Below are positions 45,222 to 57,625 of a DNA stretch of 64,000 nucleotides, piece after piece. Below the pieces are notes generated by a model that was not told the origin of the DNA, made no database searches, and saw only the letters and a list, made by a program, of their open reading frames with translations. Source of the DNA: Deroplatys truncata (taxonomy: Eukaryota > Arthropoda > Insecta > Mantodea > Mantidae); NCBI GenBank assembly GCA_030765065.1, contig CM060979.1, positions 109,790,350 through 109,854,349 on the forward strand, written 5' to 3'. The translations under genes and the position numbers were made by a program. Within the stretch, counting starts at the first letter, position 1. Each line of letters starts with the position of its first letter.

Positions 45222-45784
45222 ATCGAGAGGGATGGCTGAGAGGGCAATGTATGTGCCCCACATTCGGGAGGTCTCGAGATCAATCCCCTCTGACCGCCCC
45301 TCTGACACATGTTTTTTTCGGGGATTCTTGGGACGTCAGGCGAATGCTGGGGTGGTATGTTTCAGCCCCCAAATTTCCTGTCCTTCCACTGCGTATCATT
45401 CTTCACTTCATTTCACCTTCCATCCCGTTGGTCTCTTTACAGGGTCGGTAGTGTCGGTGTTCCCCTGCAGCGTGGCAGGGGAAAATGATAAGCTTGTAAC
45501 CCTCTCCCTCCCTCAGCTTTCGACTGGCTGCGGGTATTCGAACCCCCTTTGAGGGACTTTAACCGCCTCTATTTGGGGTGGGGTCTCCAGTCTGCCTGCC
45601 CGTCTACCGAGGTGTTTATCTCGGTAAACTTAGGAACCCTGTCATTGCTGTGCCATCACTCCTGAATTCGGCCGCTCAGTGTCACCTTTCCCCTCATTCT
45701 TCCTCCCAGTGACGCCCCATTGGAGCTTAGATACAATATCCACTCTGGATCGGTGCCGAATCCCCTCCGTAGCAGAAGATAAGA
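45222..45784 (+). mobile_element. SINE (family S1), full length 563 bp
   Basis: Flanked by an exact 13-bp target duplication TACATGTAAGACT (45209-45221 and 45785-45797). The head GAGGGATGGCTGAGAGGGC is tRNA-like but degraded; the signature CAGGCGAATGCTGGGGTGG lies near 45338. A tail with CTACCGAGGTGTTTATCTC and CCACTCTGGATCGGTG follows. It defines the full length for this family. The 106-codon and 66-codon open frames inside it are not genes. Confidence 0.9.
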
Positions 45785-45797
45785 TACATGTAAGACT

Positions 45798-46770
45798 TAT
45801 AAGGCCTACTTCATGGAAAGGTGTGTCTACCGTTTAGCCTGGGGGCTCAAATTCGAATCTCAGTTGAGATGATTGACTGAACTAGATGATTACCTGTTGA
45901 GACAATTGTCGAATAACTTTTTCGCTCGGTTGGTTCCAAGCTAATTTTATATAATTCTGCCAATTTGATTCATTCACCGTGTCTGGCCTGCGCTAATAAA
46001 AGATGCTCAAATGCTTCGAAAGAAGAATGAATTCGATTATAAGACGCTGCTCTAGAGTCCTTAAATAAATTCTACAAATATTAAACACTTGGACGCATGT
46101 CCAAAAAAGGAGAGTGTGTGAATTGTAGTGTACAGTAACAATGAAAGGCAACTAAGTATTATTATTTACAATTTTTAAACAAGGACATTTGCATAGCGTT
46201 TAAACTTAGTGATTCGCAACACATACAAATAATTCACAGACAAATAACTGAGTATTCAACTTTAGATTAACGCAGTCACAAAGCTAGTGTACAATATAAT
46301 AGAATATCACTTCGTTTATTTCCTCATTCTGCATTTATAAGGACAATCTTCAGCCACAGTGCACGATATTTTGGAGTTCTTCTGTCACATAATCCAGTTC
46401 ACCAGAAAAAAAAGTGAGTGGGTTGGGGAGTGCATAATAATGCATGTCGAAAGACAACGGCAATGTCATGAGAACTAAATAATGTAACTAAAGAAGAAAG
46501 TGTTGCAAAGCGACTGCATTCGCTGGCTGCTAATTCATTGTTGATTGCTCAAACACACATCTAAATTGTTTCCTTGAAACAGTGCATAGATTGTATATAA
46601 AAATGCAGTCTATATATCTTATATAAAAATGTGACACTTATTTTTCTCCAGTGACATTTCTTGTACAGTGAATTAGGATAAGTTTTATCCTACAAACACC
46701 CGATTGCAGTGGAATAAATCCACCGTTAGAAAGGATCCACAATAATTGGTTAATACAGTTATAAGGATGC
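45798..46770. other. Intergenic DNA
   Basis: No coding signal. GCAATACTG-type AT-rich sequence only; nothing recognised. Confidence 0.4.
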
Positions 46771-46778
46771 CTCATGAC

Positions 46779-47108
46779 TAGGCTAAGGATCCGGGACAAG
46801 TTATCAACCAATGTATGTGTAAACTTAATATGGAGTTCCGTAAGCACAGTATTATTAAGGAAAACAAAGACGCCAATCGCTACCTTTCTTTCTACTGTAA
46901 ACAGTACAATCTAGTGATGGCGGAAAATGAACTAGAACACATACATTGGAATGAGAGACAAGTGTAATGTACCTCTAGTCACGATGCGGACTGTATAGTA
47001 CACGGCCTCACAGGTAAACAACACCCCAATGCGCCATTTCACTCCACCTTACTCGATACACAGTAAATTACACATTTTACCCTTAAGTTGTCCCGGATCC
47101 TTAGCCTG
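46779..47108. mobile_element. hAT-type MITE, 330 bp
   Basis: Terminal inverted repeats TAGGCTAAGGATCCGGGACA (left, 46779) and the complement of CAGGCTAAGGATCCGGGACA (right end, 47108) match in all but the first base. The left and right flanks are CTCATGAC (46771-46778) and TTCATGAC (47109-47116), an 8-bp target duplication with one mismatch, as expected of hAT elements, whose ends begin YAG. No coding sequence is inside; the 69-codon frame at 46638-46847 is spurious. Confidence 0.85.
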
Positions 47109-47116
47109 TTCATGAC

Positions 47117-49089
47117 CGTCGCTGTACCAAGCAGTAGTTTATTCACCTAAGGTAAGAAGAGATGTGGGACGCCAAAGAAAAGTTGGGTACAGCAGTTTTA
47201 TTAAAATCTTTCACTACCGGAACGGGTTAAAGAAGCCCACTCCCTGAATTTGGAATAAGAAATTATTCATCAATTATATGTGGCTCCAGCTCTCGACCCC
47301 TATCCATATCTGTGTTTATAGACCACGTTATCGCCTTAAATTACAGAAGTATGATATGATATTTCTCTGGAACATAGAGCCTTGTGTTACAGATCTACTA
47401 TAATGAAAAGTGCTAACTGCACAAAGGTATAGGGAAGCTAGTTCCAAAACACTATGAACATTCGATTAAATGCATCTGCAATTAGAGGACTACTGATCTA
47501 CGTCAAGCAATATACATACACATAAAACACTAGGATTTAAATGTCATTCAGCACATGTGGTGCTAAACTTCATTTATTTTCAGGAAGAGATGGTGTTGTT
47601 TGGCATTAAATTCTTCTACCAATTAGGTAGGAACTAATTAATATACAGCAAAAAATGTAAAGCCATAATCCTTAAGTTAACCATATATCGTAATCTTCAG
47701 GAAGGAGACGCCGTAAACATCGCAGTCCAGCAGTAACACTACTCGCACTGGCGATAAAAGAAATAGCCCAAACTGGTACACTTGTGAGTAGAATAAATGG
47801 CCCATTCTCCCAGATCGCAATAGGGTTTTTCTCTTCCATAGGTTTTCCAATTTATCTAACTAACGTTATCACGTAACTCTATGACTGGCTTGAAAGAATC
47901 CCTAGAAACATGCATGAACCAACTAGTGACGTCATACTCGGAATAGAAAGAACGAAATATCAGAAATGGCATACTTTAATAAATTCAACTCTTATTCACC
48001 TAAGCAAGTAGGTGGCTAGCCCATAGTACTCGACATTGTAGAGAGAGGGGAGAGGGCATTACTTGCAGGACTGACTATCAAACGTTTCTTCTGAAGTAAA
48101 TATGAGATCCAAAATTATTTTCACCATCGAATAATTGTCGCAAAAAGAGTATTATTTCGGTGTGCTTTTCAATTTCAGAAATTACTTTGCTCTAAAGTAT
48201 TTAGATACTAGTACAAATATTAACAATAGCAGAGCAGCAGTAGGGTTGTGGTTGTGGTAGTAGTAGTGGTAGATGTAGCAGCAGCCGTAGTGGGGGTAGT
48301 AATAGTAATAATCGTATAATGACATTAATGAGGCGCTGGTACCAATAAATCGTCGTGAAACAAATAGACTAATACCACCAGCCTTATTAATATTATCATG
48401 ATTATTATTAAACCTACGTTAATCAAACTGCAAGAGCATAGCTCATTGGCAGCGTTACACTCCGCTCATCTTTTAGAAAGACATAAGCAACTTGCCAATC
48501 AACTGTCTGGAGTTATGCAAGAGGGGAAGTGGAAAGGTGACGTTTTGAGAGGGCGCAGCTATTACATGTTAGTACCAACATGAAACCCATTGTCCCTGTA
48601 TGGGTCACATTTTCTGCTCCTATGTGTAGTGTCATTTATAAACCTAGCAATTACGAAACTGACTTGGACGATTGTGGAAATATGAAATAATTAAAGTAAT
48701 ACACTGTAAATAACACTGATGGAACTGAAATACTAATTTAATTCGAATCCATAGATGTATGAAGAAGTAAGTCTAGTTTCATGTTCATACTGAACGAACG
48801 TGTTTATGTGCTGCTCTTCTTCGAGTGCAATTTTGCTTCTTATGTTCGTTTTCCTTACTTTGACTGTTTTTCCATTTTTTCCTTTGTTCTTCTATGTTAC
48901 TTTCTTAGTATTGTGTTTTGCATGTGTCATGGAACCCCCGCATGGTGCAATGTACCCAAGAAAGGTATTGCCGCACAACATCTATCAACTACAGGTTCAA
49001 ATATATTCACGATACAAGCTTGTGACCTATTCGGTCAACGCCGAAACATTACAATGGCTACAGCTGATGTTGAAGTTGGCCATAAGCAA
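47117..49089. other. Intergenic DNA with trinucleotide-like tract
   Basis: A degenerate GTA/GTG tract lies at about 48239-48312. No gene recognised; the frames at 48398-49161 have no domain. Confidence 0.4.
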
Positions 49090-52000
49090 ACTACCACGGC
49101 TAACCATTCTGTAAATTACTTCAGATCACGTTCTGTGGATGAGGATACTTACGGTGAATAACAAAAACCTGGACAGTCTGCTGTACCACTCAACTTTCAC
49201 TTTATCAGCACACAACCAGTACTCCAGCCTTCCGATGGACGAGCCATTATCTGTTTGCTTTTACGGTTGCTCAAGTCCCCCACCCGGCTATTTTTGTGGT
49301 TTCCTGCCACGAAAACATATGTTTTACCTTATGTCAGCAATTGATTCTACATTGAAGTGTGCTCTTTGTGCAGCTTATTCAAGAAATGGCTTCGAAATCC
49401 TTCTGAACATTTTTTTTCATATTTTACAACTATCGTAAATTGTCTTCATACGAATACCTTCCGTATTACACTTTCACACCGGACACAAAACCCTTTGGTT
49501 CCACTTTCTCTCAAAGGCCTTCTTCCTAGAACTCCGTCAGAGGTGCAAGAAAGTAACTGTGGATGTGGACGAAGGTGAAATTGTGTCTCCTACTACGCAT
49601 CCGGATACTTACGTTAAAACTTTCCGATAATAACATGAGAATCAAATCTCTTAAATACTTGCTTCACCTGAAAAATAGCGTTGAAGATTATATCCGGCTT
49701 ACAGATCTAATGAACTGTTATCGATATTAACGTATTGGTCATATCACATCATTGCGATCTCCAGTCATGCGGGCCAAATGCGGTGACCACTGTGTTTTAG
49801 CAGATTGTCGCAAAGATCTTAACCCTCCTGGTATCTGTGAAAACTTTCAGGCACTTATACAGCTGACTATAAAGGTGCCCTCGACTTCTTTCCTGCGTTC
49901 AAGAGTTTCCACCCCTTCCCAAGTAAGTTTCTCCTTCTTTCCCCCCTTAAGTCCTCTTTTACTACTTATGCGTTTGCTCTTCTGCTTTCGGATGCGTATC
50001 CTCTGTAGTTCAGGTCTCTTCTGGACTTCGTTGCTCTGATGAAAACCACGTTCTTGTTACATTGCGGAAGACCTACGTCAAAATCCAGCAGGCACCAATC
50101 ATTATCAGTAGAGATTCCTACTACTTGAAGTAGGAATTCTCTATATTCAGCATACGCAAATGGCGAGCAACGTTCATCCTCGGCTGTTGCATTTTCTTTC
50201 TTGGAACAAAGACAGACAAACCAATTACAAAACTTTAAAATGCCTTCAGCATAAACTATAGACATTGTAGTGATGCAAAACACACATTTACGCTGGATTT
50301 GGAGCATGCAATATTAAACTTCGTATTATAATTTTTATTGCATTCCGTATATAGGCGCCACGTGACTAATTAATTCCCGCGTTCCTTATGTAGTGTACCT
50401 ACTCCATCCCCGCTAAAGTTGTATATTATACCACAGTAAAGCTACTGATCTGGGGTACGGAAATCACAAATGGGTCAATTTATCTATCTCCTACTACCAA
50501 ATATGTAAATTTTCGTCATACTCTTGAAATTCTGACTCTTCGGAGACATTTCCGCTCGGTGGTGAGTTTAGTACCAAGGGGGTATGGCTTGCTCAAACGC
50601 ACAATCCAGCTAGGACAATCTTATTCCATCACTCAGAACGATTCCGCTATGATATTATTTCTCCCATTATTCCTACACACATGCATTGCAATGGTTCAGT
50701 GGGCATACTTGATACTTTTATTTTGGATCTGCAGTCGGTATTTTCTTCTATCTACGCAATCCCTGACATGTCATCTGATCACCTTCCTGTCCTTATGATT
50801 ATAAACGTCATGTACTGGTGTGCATCCGCCAATATTTCCTATTGTTACAATTGAATGAACTACACAAAAATATTATTTTGGTGCTTTACTTCCCTCTCCC
50901 TCCGACATCACCCACCTTTCATCGCATGAACTTAATACTGTTGTATCCAAGTTTACAAACATCTTGAAGCAGGCTCACCACTGCTGCAGTATCGTATTAT
51001 GGTGCAGCGAGCTACTCCACTCTGCAAATTTCCAGGACCACATCAGACTTGTGCGAGCCAAATGACGTTGTCGACTTATCTGCTAGCGTAGTTGGAGCCA
51101 CACGCACAATATTCTTATACAAGAGATGGCCCTTTCGAAGCGCTATATTCGAATATGTCAGGAAAGAGTTTTTCTCCCGAAAATTCAGGACGCAGCAGTG
51201 AATCAAAATGCATGGATCCTTTGCTCATTACATGTGAACCGTAGATTCAGACTGTCACTACTGCAAACGGTACCGTGAACACTCGAATGATATATGTAAC
51301 ACTCTGGCTACATTTTACTCTGAGCGGTGTCAGCCGCATCCTTCCAAACGTTCAGTAACATATACAACGATTGGTGCTCATAATTTTCTTTCTTGATTTC
51401 CTTTTCAGCCGTTTTTCTTAGCAAGTTGCATTGAACTGTCTCAAATACTACATGACATGTCCATCATAAAATCTGGGTCTGAACGTATTCTTATTCAGCA
51501 ACTTAAATCTCTGTCATCAAAAAAATCCGCATGTCTGCTGTATCTCTTAAATTTCTGTCTTTATGTGCTTGCTTTCCACACCAATGGAAAAGTACTCCGA
51601 TTATCCCTATTCACAGATCTATCTCATGTTAGCTTTCTTACTCTGGGAAAACCATATGTGAAACTCGTCCGGCAGCGACTGTGTTCACATCTGAATCCCT
51701 ATATTCCACATCACAAGTTTGCATATACAAAGTAGAAATAAGCAGAGTTTTAAGTCGCTAGAGCCACGAGTTATGTCCGAAAAGTTGTAGGGGACAATAA
51801 AAAGGTAATGGTTTTCTTCTTAGACGTCTCTAGAGCTTTTGATTCCGTTTGGCATGGCGCCCTTCTCTGCAAGCTACTAATGCGCTACGTTGCTGATTCG
51901 CTTATACATCAAATCGTATCTCTACTCACGTCCAGATTTCCTGTTTGCACCTTGGGTCACTTTTATTCCCTTAGGATAAAGCTTGTGGTCTACATTGTTG

Positions 52001-52260
52001 TAGTTCCGAATAGACGTTATATGCAGCTCCTATGTGGGGGAATGTTTCCTATATATGCCTACAAGCGCTAGCAAGTAAACACATGCACTTCCTTGGAAGA
52101 ATAATGCAGGCCTATCAACAGGTTACAACTCACCAACATGAAACCACTTCCTGCCATACTTGAGCAACTTGTTGATCGCTGGAAATATCTCTTAACTCAC
52201 TATGGAAGTTATCTTAGTTGTAGGATAAATCAGCCGAAGAGGCGACGGTATCGTTAATTT
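49090..52260 (+). pseudogene. Jockey-like LINE relic (gag, endonuclease, reverse transcriptase)
   Basis: Fragments in the order of a Jockey-clade element are readable across stops and frameshifts. A gag region has IKSLKYLLHLKNSVEDYI (about 49633-49690), then a zinc-knuckle remnant with NCYRY, GHI, KCGDHCVLADCRKDLNPPG (about 49710-49830). An endonuclease part follows, with GGEFSTKGVWLAQTHNPART (about 50558), ISPIIPTHMHCNG and MSSDHLPVL (about 50660-50795). Next come RT N-terminal sequence (RLCSHLNPYIPHHKFAYTK to 51733) and the RT palm FLDVSRAFDSVWHGALLCKL (about 51815). The second catalytic block and 3' end are not clear. Many stops make it inactive. Confidence 0.8.
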
Positions 52261-53545
52261 AACTTCCAACAACCTTTCTTTGATTCCAGATCTAAAATTT
52301 TCCTTGTTTCTTGTTCATACATTGTTCCGCATAAAGTTCGTTAAGGATCCTGGAAATGGATGTCTGTCATCCTATTTCAGTATGTCGTCGTCTTCCTAAC
52401 CTGTAGGCAACTATTGGCTGGTTATCCACAGCAGGAGAAGTTGAAAACGAAATAATCCTCAAAGGAAATAAATTGATTCATCATGATACGGTTATATCCC
52501 CACCTTGTCCACTGTATCAACAGCCGTTTCCACCCAGCATCGTATAAAGGAATGTGCAAAACAGAAATCTGAACCAGCGATGCTTGGAAACTGACACAAT
52601 TTAGTCTAAAACTTGGGCAGGGTGAAATTTGGTTATGGTTATTCCTTCATGTCTACAATAAAATCACGTGACTCTAAAGGATAAAACTTGGAGAATTTTG
52701 AACGATAATTTCATACTCAAAGGTGGTGTATGATCTAAAACATTTAAAGCCATGTAAACTATTGTTCTACAAATTCTATGAATTACTGCACTAATACTTC
52801 ACGCTTGCACCACCATCTGTACAATAATTACCCTGTTTCCGGAATCATTTTGGTGTAAAGTATGTTTAAACATACAAGGTCAGTCCCCTTCAATGTATTC
52901 TAAATATAGAATATCTGAACAGAAGCGTTCCACCATAATATGTTATTAATAAGCGCGTCTTTACGCAGTTTAACATTCGAAAGAGCTGCCTTTATGTTCG
53001 CGCCATAACTATGTTTGGTGAAACAAAGAAAAATTATTATATGAATCTTGAATTAATTTATGGAGGGGACAGAGCTGTAATGAAGGTCGCTGAAACCGGT
53101 CATTAGTCAACTAGCTGCTTTACATATTAAGGTTCTCATTAAACCCTTTTGTTCGCGATGTCGCTACAGCCACTGCTTCAGCCGTGGAGGAGGTTTCTTT
53201 TCTTCCTCCAGAAAACGTGGATGTTTAGAGGGGCTAAAGACCTGCGTTTTCTCAGAATGTACAAATTAAACTTGTGTTTTCTTGATACAGAATATGCTAT
53301 ATTTCCTAATTTTTGTCACGATGCAATGAAAAAGTTAAGATCAGTCATAATAGTAGTTTTCCCATCCAAAGCAATATAATTTAACTATATTTTATGTTTA
53401 ATTTTGCCTGCATTAAATTTGGGAAATTTTTCAACTCTATACCTTTGACAGAATCTATCGGTTACTGTATTACACATCACCACTTCAAAGCGCTTTTGCA
53501 ATACCTCTTAATGTTATGGATTACTTTCGCAGATAATTTATAGAC
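52261..53545. other. No gene seen
   Basis: A 76-codon frame at 53149-53379 has no domain. Part may be the 3' untranslated end of the LINE relic. Confidence 0.4.
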
Positions 53546-53549
53546 CCAG

Positions 53550-53885
53550 CGGGATGGCTCAAGCGGTAACATTCCTGTGACTTGCATTCAAGGGGTCCCG
53601 GGTTCAAAACCCCGACCTGACCAATCTGACCCAAAGCTTCGGTCAGATTGGTTTCGGTCGCTAGGCGAATGATGGGTTGGATAATTTGATTCGCGAATTT
53701 TCCTATCATCCCTTTCATCACTACATCTCATTTCATTCTTCTTCACCGCCACACCAGGCATTGAATTGATCACCGAACTTGGATATGCTACGACTAAGAG
53801 TTCGCTTGCTCCTCGACAGGCTATTGACCCAAGGCATTGGCTTGTAAGTTCTTGGGGTGTAAGTGCTACAACGAGGAGGGTAAAG
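53550..53885 (+). mobile_element. Composite SINE (S1-like front, S2 tail)
   Basis: The tRNA-like head CAGCGGGATGGCTCAAGCGG with B box GGGTTCAAAACCCC is followed by the S1-type signature CGCTAGGCGAATGATGGGTTG. It then switches to the S2 tail with ACACCAGGCATTGAATTGAT, CTCCTCGACAGGC and GGGGTGTAAGTGCTAC. It abuts an S1 copy of opposite orientation at 53890. Confidence 0.8.
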
Positions 53886-53889
53886 GTAA

Positions 53890-54450
53890 AAGATGAACGG
53901 AGAGACCCCCGCAGTAGGGGTAGAGCACCGCAGGTAGGCTGCAACGACCCTGCTTGTTTCTACTCTGACCCTTGGGAGGGAGAGAGGGATGAGGGGAGAG
54001 ACCCGACGGGCGACCAGATCTGACGACGGTCGCAAGTATGGACGGAGTCCCTAACGTTTTCAGATCGAAGCCATCCAACTCCGCCTGGGCCCACCCACAA
54101 GCCACCAAATCCCCGGCGGTCCCCTTGGGTAGGGCCCATTTAGAGTCGAGACGTAACTGAGCAGTCCCGCAATGACGCCAGAGAAGAAACCTCCATAGAG
54201 TGTACAGTCGTCGCCTAGCCACATCTCGCCGAACACAGTCGCCTGGTTCTACAACTGATATAGATGACAAGGAAGATGATGGGTACAGGAAATGTGGCAG
54301 TGAAGCCATGGAAGAATATGAAACACCCCAGCATTCGCCTGCCGACCCGGGGAAGCCAATAAAAAAACCAATGAGTCAGAATGGGCGTTCGCTGGAGATT
54401 CAACCCGGGGCCTCCCAAATGACACGTTACCGCGGCGCCATTTCACTTGT
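53890..54450 (-). mobile_element. SINE (family S1), minus strand, near full length
   Basis: On the minus strand the head (54450 side) reads GAAATGGCGCCGCGGTAACG, with the signature GGCAGGCGAATGCTGGGGTG near 54340, GTTGTAGAACCAGGCGACTG near 54245, and a tail with CGTTAGGGACTCCGTCC and TCCCAAGGGTCAG. It closely parallels 18925-19480 and 59105-59602. All open frames here (53588-54466) are SINE-derived. Confidence 0.8.
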
Positions 54451-55211
54451 TCAACTAGCAGGGTAATCCGTTAAAGAAGAAAGCAGAAGTAATTATAGTG
54501 AAAATCATCAGTGCGCTATAGTAACTGCCAATGAAAAGTTTAATGTGTATTTACAACATTTATAAACGAGTATTATGACTGTGAGCTTACGCCTAGCGCT
54601 TAAAATGTCCTGCAGTGTACTTGTTTCAGTATTTAATTGAAGTTTCTAGTATGTTATTCTTGAAACTTCAGATTGCAGTTTTATCGCAGTAGCAGTTCAC
54701 TTTGTGTTGCATTGGTACCTACAGCACTTGAAACGCCCAGATATGTTGTGTAGTCTAGGAGCAGGAGTAGGAACTTAGCATCTCAACCTAGAAGATCTTT
54801 TGTGCCTAAGCTCCTCACTGGGTGCCCTCTGGAGGGAGGGTGAGGTAAGAGGGGACAGATGGCGGCCGGGCCAGGAGGCACGACAGAGTAGAGAGCAGGG
54901 TCCCTACCTTTTTGTTGTAATCTAACTCTGAAAATACCTATTACTAATTGCAATACTGTGTTGAAATATGCGATGCCTTTTATGGTTTTGTTTCCTGATA
55001 TGTAAATAATGAGTTCATATAAAAGCAGAATGTTTGCTTTAAAAGTTTTGATTTTGCCAAAGGCATGGTTGAGCCATATGGTTTTGCCGATAGCGCTTGT
55101 GACTCGCATTTAGATAATTTACGTGAATCTAGGCTTCTTCGTATATCTTCCTAGCTGCAGGGCCAGGTTCACAGATACAAGAAGGATCGCAACTATCACC
55201 TTCTCATAAGG
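54451..55211. other. Intergenic DNA
   Basis: GGGACAGATGGCGGCCGGGC at about 54853 resembles the start of family S6. No gene is supported; the frame at 54783-55109 is spurious. Confidence 0.4.
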
Positions 55212-55440
55212 CATCCATCGTACAGTCCTGATTTAGCATCTTCTGACTTCCATCTCTTTGGGCATATGAAAGATGCACTACCTGGCCAACATCTTCCAGA
55301 CTCAGATGCTGTTGTCTCAGCTGCAAGACTCAGCTGGTTCAGATTTTTACGAGTGTGGCATGCAGCTCTTGTTCATAGTTGACAAAAGTGCATAACGAAT
55401 GGCGGTATTATGCGGAAAAATAACAGTATGTAGCTGAAAT
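55212..55440 (+). pseudogene. Mariner transposase 3' fragment
   Basis: The frame reads HPSYSPDLASSDFHLFGHMK, then DALPGQHLPDSDAVVSA and LVHS before a stop, followed by QKCITNGG. This is the well-known C-terminal block of mariner transposases, including the third catalytic Asp (SSDFHLFG). The N-terminal two thirds are absent and a stop interrupts the end. It belongs to a different subgroup from the relics at 9080 and 23656, which carry CDFYLWG. Confidence 0.85.
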
Positions 55441-55609
55441 ATTGCTCTATTTAACTGTTATTATGTTTTCTGTATCTTGTAGTTTCCATGAAAATAAATG
55501 GGAGGCATTATTTTCGGAATTATGTAATAGAAAACAATAGATGTGAGTGTAGCAGCGCAACATGCCAATATTAAAAGCAATTCGCAAAGATACCTAATTT
55601 ACCCCAAGC
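55441..55609. other. Spacer between transposase fragments
   Basis: Short AT-rich sequence; nothing recognised. Confidence 0.4.
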
Positions 55610-55915
55610 ATGTGTTTCCTGTCGTCAGAATATTTGAACAGTGGCACCAGAATAAGGAAAACGTCTAAGTCCCAAAAGTCCCAACATCATTCGTTTTGTT
55701 TTTTTCGAAAACGTGTGACTACATCTAGTAAATTGCTGGAAAAACTTGAAAGTCAGTCTATGACATATCAGTTACTTAAAGTGAAACACTCTTTTTTTAT
55801 TCAGGAGCCAATTCTCTCAGGATACTTTGGTAAAATATGTACTGAAGAGAAGAAGCTACTTGATGATTTGTTAACTCGAGCAGTATTTGCAAGCGGAGTC
55901 CCGTTCATTTTGTGA
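55610..55915 (+). pseudogene. Possible hAT/DUF659-type transposase fragment
   Basis: The 101-codon open frame ends EEKKLLDDLLTRAVFASGVP plus FIL, which resembles the start of the DUF659/hAT-like domain, where a di- or trihydrophobic-LL-x-RA-x-F/Y-A-S/T-G-V/I-P-F motif is common. The first part is Ser/Lys-rich, as in the linker after a BED finger. A complete BED finger and the DDE core are not seen. Only the short C-terminal motif supports this. Confidence 0.4.
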
Positions 55916-56265
55916 AAAATACATAACGGTATGCACGCTATGAACAACTATGCGCATCTCATTATTTTTATGATTTTATTTTAAAGTCAATTGATTTAGT
56001 TATTGGTAAACACATTTTGATTTTTCGTAAAAAGCTTTAACAAAATTTTCAAAAATCTTCCGTTTCAGTTCCTTACGAAAATTTTTCATTGCAATTGCAA
56101 TTGAAAAATGGTTTTGTACGTCGTACTGGAGGTAGTTTTTTTGCTACATACAGAATGAGAGGACCTTGTTCACCCAAACATAAAATCAGGAATTCGAACT
56201 AATAGCGTTCCATTTTCATAGCACAAATAAGTGGTAATTTTAAGACAAGTTACGTAAAGAAATTG
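55916..56265. other. No gene seen
   Basis: AT-rich; nothing recognised. Confidence 0.4.
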
Positions 56266-56705
56266 CTAACCTAGACCAGTGTAACATACAGGTCGTATGG
56301 AAAGTATCTTTTGTATATGCAAAAGATTTTGCCTTGTGTTATTACTTAGGCTAGCAAGGCAATGTTCAATTGTCTTCCATACAAACAAAGAAAAGGGGAT
56401 AATTAGAAGTAGAGCTAACCATTCAATGTTTCTTTGATCTAACTTCAAAATCCATATACGAAGTGAGCGGCTGACATTTGTTATTACGGACGGCACTTTG
56501 TCCCAGTTCGCCGTGAGGTTCACTGGTACTGTACTAAAGTATAGAGTTCTGTTTACTACTAGATAAGAGCAGTCCATCGGCAGATCGTTATACGACGCAA
56601 CACGAACAGGTTGCCCTTTCCTTTCATAGCTCACCTTTGGAACCATGGCCTCCTTGACCCCAATATAGGCAAGTAACAAGCAACCCAGAGTAAAATCCGT
56701 CCACC
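56266..56705 (-). CDS. Unidentified membrane-protein-like ORF or exon
   Basis: An unusually long open frame on the minus strand for this AT-rich region. It encodes an N-terminal hydrophobic stretch (FTLGCLLLAYIGV), an ectodomain-like part with two or three N-glycosylation sites (NRT, NLT, NVS), and a clear transmembrane segment (WLALLLIIPFSLFVW) about 45 residues before the C-terminus. A good splice-donor sequence (CCAAAG/GTGAGC, 56640-56629) would cut the frame after KEAMVPK, and a possible acceptor lies at 56706. It may therefore be one or two exons of a spliced gene. I do not recognise the family. Chance or an eroded retroelement envelope-like ORF remain possible. Confidence 0.35.
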
Positions 56706-57110
56706 CTTGGATAAAATATCATCCTTGGTTGTCATCCAGAAAAAGTTGGAACTTTAAAAATAATGCTATTCCATTTCAAGCTTCCTTAAATAACAAACGC
56801 ATAAGTGGAAAGTGTGATTGTGTAACTCTCACTCTATTGTGTATCCATTATATTCCATATTACATGGATAGAGACAATAGTTCTGCAAATTATTCATGTA
56901 AAAGCTTATGTTTGCTAATTGTGACAAACACTCGCCGTGACAGAACACCCACCGGTTTAAAACTAAGGCGATTCTATCTATCTAAGATATTACACTCGTG
57001 GGAAATAAAATAACGGTCACTTAATATTTTAAAGTGGAGCTTAAAATGTGAAAAAAATTTAAATGAATAACAATAAGTTTTTCAGAAATGATTACTCTTA
57101 CAAATCTTTA

Positions 57111-57153
<43 letters not shown>

Positions 57154-57399
57154 ACAGTGCATAGTTTTCTTGCGGGTTTCTATAATTTCGTGGTTGTATA
57201 CAATTCAATGAGAACGAAGAGAAGTTGAACGGTTATTTAGAGAACATTTGCGATGTATTATGTACAGTTTATTCATAGCCCTAGAATCTCACTTAAACGG
57301 AATTTAAACCGAATAATTAGAGTCGTTTAGGAAAAAGAAACGATTTTAAATGCATTTAGTGTTTGTAGAAGCTTTGTGTAAAAATTTCGTCTTGCTTCC
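56706..57399. other. AT-rich intergenic DNA
   Basis: The 94-codon plus-strand frame at 56729-57013 has no domain. Contains the AT microsatellite at 57113-57151. Confidence 0.4.
57113..57151. repeat. (AT)n microsatellite
   Basis: About 19 uninterrupted AT/TA dinucleotides. Confidence 0.95.
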
Positions 57400-57625
57400 T
57401 TAAAATCATGAAAACTGGTACGTATTCCATCTTTCCTTTTGAATTATGCTCTTAATAAACACGCAGAGTGACTTACAGACTAGCGGACACATAGGCACGC
57501 ACATGCCCACACATGCAAGCGGATATTTCTGTAATTTCTTTGTGGATTCAGAGACCTCAAGGTATCTCCGGTGAAACCTTGATATTAAATGTTTGGATTG
57601 AGTGCAAATGTTCCCCTGCATTAGA
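57400..57625 (-). repeat. Repeat A fragment, reverse
   Basis: GAATTATGCTCTTAATAAACAC near 57440, a CACGCACATGCCCACACATGC tract (split here: CACGCACATG, CCCACACATG), GGATATTTCTGTAATTT and TCCGGTGAAACCTTGATATT match landmarks of the reverse copies at 15250 and 16850. Diverged. Confidence 0.5.

Noticed and set aside
53588..54466. Several 65-147 codon open frames
   Set aside because: All fall in two SINE copies; GC-rich SINE sequence gives long frames by chance.
13550..54870. GACAGATGGCG as a shared regulatory motif (13553, 25130, 54853)
   Set aside because: The occurrences coincide with copies or possible copies of family S6, so repeat descent explains them.
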